A stretch of DNA of 6,085 bases from UBA910 sp964369145 (lineage in GTDB: Bacteria > Patescibacteriota > Minisyncoccia > Phycocordibacterales > DATDWN01), in contig CAYJEE010000026.1 in the NCBI GenBank assembly GCA_964369145.1, forward strand, positions 1 to 6,085, written 5' to 3'. Position numbers and translations under genes: made by a program. The notes beneath the pieces are model-generated. The model saw only the letters and a program-made list of their open reading frames with translations, searched no databases and was not told the origin of the DNA. How positions within the stretch are numbered: position 1 is the first letter of the stretch; each line of letters starts with the position of its first letter. This document shows, in pieces, positions 1 to 6,085 of this stretch.

Positions 1-2
1 AA

Positions 3-1973
3 ACTAATGCAGATGCTTTCGCTCGTATTGTATCACAAGATCCTGAGACTCTACAACTTACAAAAACAGTATCTAACATAGCAAAACAACTCAATACTCT
101 AAATACAGAACGTAACGCAGTATATGATGATCTAAAAAAACAATATCCTGATCTTTCAGCAAGTGCAATAATGACTCTTATGGCTTGACGAACTAAAGAA
201 GCAACTTCTCAGATCGATGCTCTTAATTCTAGCTTGACTCTTACTCAGGCAGATTTAAAAATGGCTATGGAAATGGCAAAAGCTGAATACGATGCTACGA
301 AAGAGGACATCACTCTACAAGCAGGACTTGCGAAGGAAGATAGGGCAATGCAACAAGCTCTCGCACTCTCACAAGCTCAATTCGATCAAAAACTCGCACA
401 ACAAGCACAGCTTACTAATGATCCTGTTAGTGCCATTTGATCAGTTATTAAACAATTCTCTGATCTTGGTATTGTTGGAGATAGGGATCTCGCTTGGCAC
501 GTTGCAGAACAAAAGAGACTCGGAATGACTCTTCCTGAGTACACAAAGAAAATGATTGAAGACTTCAAAGCGAAACCTGAATACCAACAAGCACTTGCGA
601 AGAAAGCAAATGAATGAGTATCGTTCCAGACTATTGGAGACAAGGTATACAAGGTACAAAATGGGCAACTTGTTGATACTGGTATAAGTGCTACTAAAAC
701 TCCAGAAGCTAAAGCACCTGAATTTAAAGTAATTGGAAAAAATGCAGATTGAACAGATAAATATTGATGGGTAAACACAACAAATCAAACAATAACTCCT
801 TATGGAGAAAAAACTAGTGCCAACATACCATCTTGAAAATCTCTATTTGATGTACTTGGTAAAAATGTAGGGACTTATGAAGGCAATAGAGGGTATGATC
901 TTGCAGGTGCACTTGGAGATCCACTTCCAGCAGGTGGAAACTGGACAGTTAAATCAGTAGATACAGCAGGAGAACAAGTAGGCTCTATATTTATAGGCGG
1001 TAAATGATCAAAACCATACGGGAATACAGTAGTTATGCAGGACGAGAATGGAAACGAAATCAGATACTCACACCTACAGGATATTTGAGTTAAACCAGGC
1101 GATGTTCTTGGGTTTGGTGATATAGTTGGTACTCGTGGTAATACAGGTAATGTTATGGGTGCAAATGGTGAGAAACTCACAGCAGAACAACTGAAAGCAG
1201 GTCGTGGAGCTCATCTTGATGTGGAGATTAAATCTAATGGAAAACTATTGTCGAATGCAGATCAAGTAAACTTCTTGAAGGGATTGAAAGCTGGTGGAGG
1301 AACAAGCTCCGGTTCATTGCCACTATATAGAGCATATATGGAAGATAACAAACTCCCTAGCAAGGATGCTCTTGCCTGATTATGAATGACTTCTGAACAA
1401 TTCGCAAATAATGCTTCTACTTGATATGATCAATTCCTAAGAAATAAGGAAAAAGAGATAAATTCTACATATCCAACACTTCAAATACAATTCACTCCTT
1501 CATATGCTTCACTTAGTGCAACACAGAGAGAAAAATTGAATGAATCAATGACAAAAATTGGGGATATTGATATGAGACTTGAAAAACTAAAGAAATTATT
1601 TGCTGATAATTGAACTGAGGTACTGCCAACACAAGCAAAGAAAGAAATGCAATCTCTTAAACAGCAAATTATTCTAAAGGCTAAAGAAGTTGAAAACCTC
1701 TGAGTTCTTAACTGACCTGATCTTGGTATACTAGAAAGTTTGATCCCAGAAACAACAGGAGTGATGAGCGGATTATTCAGCTTTGACGATAACACAAATA
1801 CAACACTCAATAGTATTCAAAACAACTATAGAAGTGATGCAAAAACAAAGGGAATAAATTATGGTGCGAGAATAGGATTTAAGTGAATGGATGAACCAGT
1901 ACAAACAACAACTCAAACAAGTACAAATGATTGACAGACAGATGAAATCTTGAATAAATGGTATAGTAGATAA
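3..1973 (+). CDS. Virion-associated protein with degenerate M23 (LytM-like) peptidase domain, 5' partial, code 25
   Basis: The frame is open from the window edge to TAA at 1971 if its roughly 16 TGA codons are read as Gly; 656 residues are visible and the true start lies upstream. Residues 1-145 are Ala/Gln/Lys-rich and probably coiled coil. Residues 285-425 match the M23 fold: NRGYDLAG (295-302), a YGNTVVM strand, YSHL (His357), a Gly-Asn-Thr-Gly turn and AHLDVEI (His404). In active LytM enzymes these positions read HxGxD and HLHFE. Here the first zinc ligand is Asn295 and the last is Asp406, while Asp299, His357 and His404 remain. The domain may therefore be inactive, bind another metal, or only bind cell wall. 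A second helical region (about residues 510-575) and a polar tail follow. The M23 domain inside a long helical protein suggests a tail-tip or tape-measure-like component that meets peptidoglycan at entry. The next gene starts 10 bases downstream, so the two are probably co-transcribed. The M23 fold is fairly certain; the virion role is inferred from family knowledge and neighbours. Confidence 0.8.
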
Positions 1974-1983
1974 CAATTAAAAT

Positions 1984-4644
1984 ATGAATCTCTTTGATAA
2001 CATTTTCAACCAGTTCACAGGTAAGCAGGCACAACCACAAGTGCCTAATTTTGCTACTCCACAAGCTCCTAGAACAACAAATTATGTACAACCAGTAGTA
2101 CAGCCTAAAACATATACTCCATGAACTGGTGTTGCCACATGATTTGATGCAACACCAAGAGAGGAAAGACCTGTGTATAACTTTTTGCAGAATGTTGCTG
2201 ATGTTGTCACTAGTCTACCTGGCAGACTTCAAGAAACAGTAGATGTAGATAAAAAAAGGTTTGAGGAAGGCATAAAAAATAAACAAAAGACATTTGTATC
2301 AGAAATGTTGGCAGAGTGACATAGCGAAGATTCTATATTTAAGGCTCTTGACCAATTAAAATCAAAATGAGAATTTGATTTTAAACCTTGAATATCAGAG
2401 AGTATTGTTGGTGGAATTGGAACAAGACTCCAAAGTAATATAGACACTACTGAGCGACTATCTAAAATACAAGATCCATTAGATAGAACAATGGCAGGAG
2501 TTATTCCTTATGCTGGGCAAACAGTTGCAACAGCACTACAACCAGTTACTTCAGCTTTAGAGCCTTTTGTATCTCCAGTAGTCCAAGCAGTGATCAAAAA
2601 GACAGGACAAACGGAAAATATTCAAGCACTTTCAGAGTGATGGAATGAATTTGAGAAAACAAACCCTATTCTTGCCGAAAATATAGCAGGACTTTTGAAT
2701 GTAGCACAACTTGCTCCAGTTCCAATAGCAAAACCACTTGCAAACATAGCAAAACAAGGGTGAAATGCTATTATTAAATGAGCTGAGATAGTAGCCCCAA
2801 AATTGGTCCAAGGAACTAAAAATATAATTACTAAAACTCCTGAATTTATATGAAATACAATTGGCTCTACAGCGGAATACTGAACTTCTTTAGCTACTGG
2901 TTTATCAAAAGAATCACAACAAATTATCAAAAAGTCCCCTGAATTATACAAGCAAGCTCGATTATGAGATATTACGTCAGAAGGGGAATTAGGAAATTTT
3001 GCAAAAGCCACAGAAGCACGTTTGACAGACTTATCAGAAATGGGAAAGTGATATGATTCAATAAAAAAATGAGCAAAAATATCTAATGCTGAAGAAATAG
3101 GAAATATTTATCTTAATAGGACAAAAGAAATACCAACAACTCAACTTACAAAAGCAGATAAGATTGTATTAAAAGATGCTAGTGACTATATGAGTCAATT
3201 AAAATGAGATTTAAAAGACTCTGACATTCTTGCTCTAAGGAAACAATTAGATTCTATCTCATATGATCCAAATACAGGCATGAAAAGAAAGTTATCTCCA
3301 CAATGAGCTAGACTAGTTGAAGGCATGAGATCTGATGTAGATAAAATAGCAAAAGATCGTATTACAGGATTGAAGGATCTTGATACTAAATATGCTCCTG
3401 AAGTACAGCTTTTGAAGGAAATTAAATCTAATATTTATGATGCCAATGGCAATATAAAAAATAATGCACTTTCTACTATATCGAATATAGTTGGAAAAAA
3501 TAAAGATCTCAAGCTTGCTAAATTTGAAGAAATATATCCTGATCTTGGCAAAAGACTCCGAGCACTAAAGGCATATGAAGAAGTTTCATCTATAGCATCT
3601 CTGAAAACTGGTAGTATAGTTCGTCAATTATGAGGTGCAACAGTAGGAACGGCACTAGCTCCTTGATTATGAACAATAGTATGATTTATTGCTACTAATC
3701 CGCATATAGTTGCAAGAATACTTGAAGCATATTGAATGGTTACTAGTAAGGCAAAATCAATAGTTGAAAAATGAACAAAAATAACTCCGCAAGAAATTGC
3801 AATAGTAAAAGAAGCAATTAAAAAAGTTCCAAAAGATAAGGTTGAAGATATAATCACAAATATAAAATTTAATCCTAAAACAGAAAATAAAAACAGTAAA
3901 ACTCTAATAAAAAAACCTGTTAATAAAAAACCAATAGTAAAACCTAACACTATAAAAAATGAATCAAAAGTGAACAAGCCTGTTTCAAGCGATACCATTC
4001 CTGAAGGTTATTTCAAGAATGTTTTCTGAGAGATCCAAAAACTCCCAAGTAATAAGAACGGAGGTTTTTTGAGAATAGGAAGTGAGTCTAAGAAACTAAC
4101 TGATCCTCTAGTAGAAGAAGCGAGGAAGTATAAGAGTTGAAGAAATATGTATGATGTTATGCCTTATGATATGAGAGAAAAATTTGATCGTATTTGAGTA
4201 TATTCTTTAAAACATTTTGAAGATTTTTATAAAAAAAATATAACAAATACAAAATGAGAAATAACTATGTATAGATGACAGTCAAAACCTTGAAAACAAG
4301 TGCAGTTCAATGATACTAAATTTCAATGAAATACAGATGGTTGAGTATTTTTTACTCCAAATAAAGATATCGCAAAAAAATATTGAGAAAATATTATTGA
4401 ATTAAAATCAAATAAAAATAATACTCTTTTGTATAAAGAGGCCGAAAAACTACAAAAAATGGCAGAAAAAATGGTATCAAGTAACATAAAAAATGGTATT
4501 ACATCAAAATCAATAATAGAACAAATGGCACTATGAAGACCTAAAGCGTTTGCAGAATATACAAAAAAACCATTTTTAGAAACCTGAGATATGTTTTGAG
4601 AGCAATGAGAAATGATATACTATAAAAATTTTGATAATAAATAA
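1984..4644 (+). CDS. Large phage virion protein with C-terminal ADP-ribosyltransferase-like domain, code 25
   Basis: This complete 886-residue frame has about 34 TGA(Gly) codons and ends at TAA. The ATG lies 10 bases after the previous stop, with no clear Shine-Dalgarno sequence. Residues 1-60 are Pro/Gln/Thr-rich and probably disordered. Residues 65-550 are mostly helical, with hydrophobic stretches near 245-265, and resemble large structural proteins common in metagenomic tailed phages. Residues 550-573 form a Gly/Ala-rich hydrophobic segment that could enter a membrane. Residues 620-668 are a Lys/Asn/Pro linker. The C-terminal part (about 675-886) resembles an ADP-ribosyltransferase: MYRG (Arg764), GVFFTP (787-792) followed by a helix ending in Tyr-Gly (800-801), and a final EQGE (873-876) that could supply the Gln-x-Glu catalytic pair. 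Such domains would transfer ADP-ribose from NAD+ to a target. Phage polyvalent proteins carry related ART domains. The target is unknown and the assignment rests on motifs alone. An effector injected with the DNA is plausible but unproven; a non-catalytic structural role is the alternative. Confidence 0.8.
3841..3990 (+). other. AT-rich Lys/Asn/Pro linker segment within the large virion protein
   Basis: This stretch encodes residues 620-668, a low-complexity linker with repeated Lys-Pro, Lys-Lys-Pro and Asn-Lys units and almost no hydrophobic core. By eye count, 3841-3960 has 23 G or C in 120 bases (about 19%), against 27 in 60 in part of the fibre gene (5881-5940). It separates the helical body of the protein from the ADP-ribosyltransferase-like domain, as expected for a flexible tether or a module junction. 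Biased Lys/Asn usage alone can lower GC, so the composition does not prove recent transfer. Confidence 0.6.
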
Positions 4645-4666
4645 GGCCAATTAAGGTCTTATTTAT
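4637..4666 (+). terminator. Hairpin over the stop codon of the large virion gene, probable terminator
   Basis: Bases 4637-4648 pair with 4655-4666 to give a 12-bp stem around the 6-base loop AATTAA. One pair, 4646 with 4657, is G-U in plus-strand RNA but would be C-A in minus-strand RNA, so the structure favours the plus transcript. The stop codon (4642-4644) lies in the left arm. No strong uridine run follows, so termination may be partial or the hairpin may mainly protect the 3' end. It also sits just past the stop of the converging minus-strand gene (4663-4665), which suits a shared boundary between convergent genes. Confidence 0.5.
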
Positions 4667-4857
4667 AATGATTCTAGTCTTTTAATTTCAGAGTTTATAT
4701 ATTTATATGCACACTTTCTACAATCGCTACTGAATCGATTTTTACACTTATGAAATGGATACATTCTTTTATGCGAAGAATATCTAGGATTAGTTCCTAT
4801 CAATCATCTACACATTTTAAGAATGTGTATTGCATCTAGTATTATTGGAGATGGCAT
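4663..4857 (-). CDS. Small Cys/His-rich basic protein, possible zinc-binding, code 25
   Basis: The minus strand has a 64-residue frame from ATG (4855-4857) to TAA (4663-4665), with one TGA read as Gly at residue 18. I do not recognise the family. The protein is basic, with cysteines at 16, 38, 46 and 49 and histidines at 29 and 36. The pattern HKC, seven residues, then CRKC looks like a small zinc knuckle or treble-clef half-site. The tail (IKRLESL) looks helical. A stop four codons upstream of the ATG rules out any longer ATG start. An AAGGGA sequence lies 13 bases before the ATG, rather far for a Shine-Dalgarno site. A promoter-like pair and a structured leader lie upstream (4878-4990). The gene converges with the large virion gene and diverges from the fibre genes. 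It could be a DNA- or RNA-binding regulator or an anti-host accessory gene. A competing open frame on the plus strand lacks a usable start. Confidence 0.5.
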
Positions 4858-4877
4858 ATATAAAAATTATTCCCTTA

Positions 4878-4956
4878 TTCTTGATTTCCCCTTTCAGTTA
4901 CTACACAGAAAGAAAACCAAGAACAAAGGAATATTTAAAAAGTAAATCTGTGTAGT
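4878..4956 (-). promoter_or_regulatory. Structured leader RNA with pseudoknot potential upstream of the Cys-rich gene
   Basis: In minus-strand RNA, bases 4923-4908 pair with 4895-4878 to form a 16-bp stem. It has a two-base bulge at 4891-4890 and two G-U pairs (4917 with 4884, 4913 with 4888). The 12-base loop (4907-4896) contains TGTGTAGT, an exact complement of ACTACACA at 4956-4949. Counting two more pairs that compete with the stem, the repeat is ACTACACAGA with TCTGTGTAGT, a perfect 10-base inverted repeat (4900-4909 and 4947-4956). This allows a pseudoknot or two alternative folds. Both G-U pairs would be C-A mismatches in plus-strand RNA, so the minus strand is the likely functional one. 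The structure starts about where the predicted promoter would begin transcription and ends shortly before the AAGGGA and ATG. It could control translation, stabilise the RNA, or be a small RNA itself. The repeats are seen; the fold and function are inferred. Confidence 0.45.
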
Positions 4957-4962
4957 GAAGGT

Positions 4963-4990
4963 ATTATATCCGTATTCATTTTATTTGCAA
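4963..4990 (-). promoter_or_regulatory. Candidate sigma-70-like promoter for the minus-strand Cys-rich gene
   Basis: Read on the minus strand, TTGCAA (4990-4985) and a consensus TATAAT (4968-4963) are separated by 16 bases. The -10 box is perfect and the -35 box matches four of six consensus bases. Transcription would start near 4956, the outer edge of the inverted repeat that forms the leader structure, giving a leader of about 100 bases. In AT-rich DNA TATAAT arises often by chance. The support here is the agreement between promoter position, leader structure and downstream gene. Confidence 0.4.
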
Positions 4991-5008
4991 ATATTTCCAC
5001 TAAATAAC

Positions 5009-5036
5009 TTGATTATGATACTGATTCCCATATACT
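5009..5036 (+). promoter_or_regulatory. Weak candidate promoter for the small protein and fibre genes
   Basis: TTGATT (5009-5014) and TATACT (5031-5036) are 16 bases apart. The -10 box ends only six bases before the ATG at 5043, so a transcript from it would be almost leaderless. This would fit the lack of a Shine-Dalgarno sequence at that start, but such matches are expected by chance in AT-rich DNA. A promoter is needed here only if the hairpin at 4637-4666 really stops upstream transcription. Confidence 0.2.
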
Positions 5037-5042
5037 AAAACT

Positions 5043-5228
5043 ATGACCGTATTCACTTGAAGACCTACAATCTCGACTACACTATCAGGGAGACCTTCAA
5101 TCGCTAATGAATGAGGGTTTCTACTGATAAATTGAATTGATTTTTTACTCATAAATGCTACTGATAAGCTCATTATTTCTATACCTTCTACTTGAACTCA
5201 ATACACAGGTCGTGTAATCCCTTCATAA
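5043..5228 (+). CDS. Small hypothetical protein upstream of the tail fibre, code 25
   Basis: A 61-residue frame runs from ATG at 5043 to TAA at 5226, with TGA codons read as Gly. The N terminus has two similar units, TGRPTIS and SGRPSIA, followed by Gly-rich and beta-prone hydrophobic stretches (GGFLLING, then DFLLINATDKLIISIPS) and a final TGRVIPS that echoes the first unit. The family is not recognised with confidence. The alternating polar and hydrophobic pattern suggests a small beta-rich structural protein, perhaps a fibre-associated or tail-tip subunit. It ends nine bases before the fibre ATG and in the same frame, so the two are probably translated from one message. No Shine-Dalgarno sequence precedes it. 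With the standard code its longest piece is too short to be called a gene. Confidence 0.6.
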
Positions 5229-5237
5229 CTACTTACT

Positions 5238-6085
5238 ATGGCTGATAAAAATGTTGCACAACTAACATCCTCAACTCCTACGATTGATGATCTCACAATC
5301 TCATACGATAACGCAGATACAAGTGAGCTTAAAAAAACCACTTGGGAACTTGTAAGAGATCTATTCAAAACATATTTTGATACTATTTATCAAGCTGTTC
5401 TCGTATCCTGAACAAACATAAAAACAATTAACTCTACTTCTATTCTAGGAAGTGGCGATATTGTAATATCAGGAGGTGGATCAGTTGCTACAGACGCTAT
5501 ATGGGATTCCAAATGAGACCTCGCAGGTGGTACATGAGCAAATACAGCATCTCGACTTGCTGTTGGTACTAACTGACAAGTCCTCACTGCTGACTCAGCA
5601 GAAGCAACAGGTCTAAAATGGTCTAATCCTGCAGGTGGATGAGATGCACTAACATCGTGAACACTTGCACAATTCGCATCTACTACTTCACTTGAACTAA
5701 AAGGAGTAATTAGTGATGAGACAGGCTCTGGATCACTCGTATTCGCTACTAGTCCAACTCTAGTAACTCCAGTTCTCGGAACTCCATCATCTGGAACTCT
5801 TACAAATTGTATAGATTTGCCACTTGCAGGACTCGTAGATATAAACACGAATCGTATTCTTGGAAGAAGTACAGCAGGAACAGGAGCAGTAGAAGAACTC
5901 AACGTAACAGCTATACCAGCTCTTATAGGACTCTGAACGAGTGATAGTCCACAATTTGCAGGAGTAAACGTAGGACACGCATCAGACACAACAATTACTC
6001 GTGTATCAGCAGGAGTTATAGCGGTGGAATGAGTAAACGTAGTAACTACTGCACTTACTTGATCTACTACTCAGGCTGGTATTGC
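5238..6085 (+). CDS. Tail fibre-like receptor-binding protein, 3' partial, code 25
   Basis: An ATG at 5238 opens a frame that runs off the window end: 282 full codons, with about nine TGA(Gly) codons. Several segments are typical of tail-fibre and other host-recognition proteins of tailed phages. They are GTNIKTINSTSILGSGD near residue 58, a segment from Trp89 to Trp128 including KGDLAGGTGAN and VGTNGQVLTADSAEATGLKW, the Thr/Pro-rich SPTLVTPVLGTPSSG (172-186), and DTTITRVSAGVIAVEGV (250-266). These Gly/Thr/Ser/Ala-rich units usually form slender trimeric beta-structured shafts. The receptor-binding tip would lie beyond the window. Two TGA codons fall inside these motifs (in KGDL and VEGV), where relatives have Gly, which supports the code reassignment. 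The start is preceded by ACTTACT with no Shine-Dalgarno sequence. A virion surface location is inferred from the motifs and neighbours. Confidence 0.85.

Noticed and set aside
386..788. Two overlapping minus-strand open frames of 115-130 codons
   Set aside because: Both lie opposite the continuous plus-strand frame of the M23 protein, and their Cys/Phe/Ser-rich products look non-biological.
3..4644. Interpretation as decayed pseudogenes with many stop codons
   Set aside because: The interruptions are almost all TGA, while TAA and TAG are absent from these frames; domains remain aligned and no frameshifts are needed.
4655..4942. Plus-strand open frame of about 95 codons between the large virion gene and the small gene
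   Set aside because: It has no usable ATG until about halfway, overlaps the terminator-like hairpin and shows no motif; the minus-strand Cys-rich frame explains the region better.
4900..4956. Inverted repeat as transposon ends, attachment site or replication origin
   Set aside because: The arms are only 57 bases apart end to end, no transposase or integrase lies in the window, there is no flanking duplication, and the loop-to-5'-end pairing fits an RNA structure better.
5390..5989. Long minus-strand open frame of 199 codons opposite the fibre gene
   Set aside because: It lies antisense to a fibre gene with recognisable motifs; its Ser/Val/Pro/Ala-rich product looks like a shadow of Gly/Thr/Ser codons on the plus strand.
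3..6085. TGA read as tryptophan (code 4)
   Set aside because: The Trp content would be implausibly high and would place Trp at conserved Gly positions, such as the YRG motif and the fibre repeats.
1..6085. CRISPR array, tRNA or rRNA genes
   Set aside because: No regularly spaced repeats, tRNA cloverleaf with a conserved T-loop, or rRNA-like segments were seen on either strand.

Overview
The window looks like a piece of the virion-structure module of a tailed bacteriophage (or prophage) that uses genetic code 25, in which UGA is read as glycine. That code is known from Absconditabacteria (SR1) and Gracilibacteria (BD1-5), so a phage or prophage of one of these is the most likely source. With the standard code the window appears to hold only fragments. 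With UGA read as Gly, three long plus-strand frames open fully, containing about 16, 34 and 9 in-frame TGA codons and ending only at TAA or the window edge. Glycine fits better than tryptophan. TGA falls where recognised motifs need Gly (the YRG of an ADP-ribosyltransferase-like domain, the VEGV of a fibre repeat). In the 886-residue protein TGA makes up nearly 4% of codons, while TGG is seen about once.

Layout. At 3-1973 (+, 5' end missing) is a helical virion protein with a central LytM/M23-like domain whose zinc ligands are partly replaced. Ten bases later, 1984-4644 (+) encodes an 886-residue phage protein with a disordered N terminus, long helical regions, a Gly-rich hydrophobic segment, an AT-rich Lys/Asn/Pro linker and a C-terminal ADP-ribosyltransferase-like domain. 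A hairpin over its stop codon probably ends this transcript. A 64-residue Cys/His-rich protein lies on the minus strand at 4663-4857. It has its own promoter-like sequence and a leader that can fold into a long hairpin whose loop pairs with the predicted 5' end of the RNA, as in a pseudoknot. Plus-strand coding resumes with a 61-residue protein (5043-5228) and a tail-fibre-like protein (5238 to the window end, 3' end missing).

How it may work together. The first two proteins resemble virion components that act on the cell envelope or enter the cell at infection: a wall-binding or wall-degrading domain, a possible membrane segment and a possible ADP-ribosylating effector. The fibre would bind the host surface. 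The minus-strand Cys-rich gene is the odd one out and may be an independently expressed accessory gene. The functional links are inference. The open frames, motifs and RNA complementarity are read directly from the sequence.
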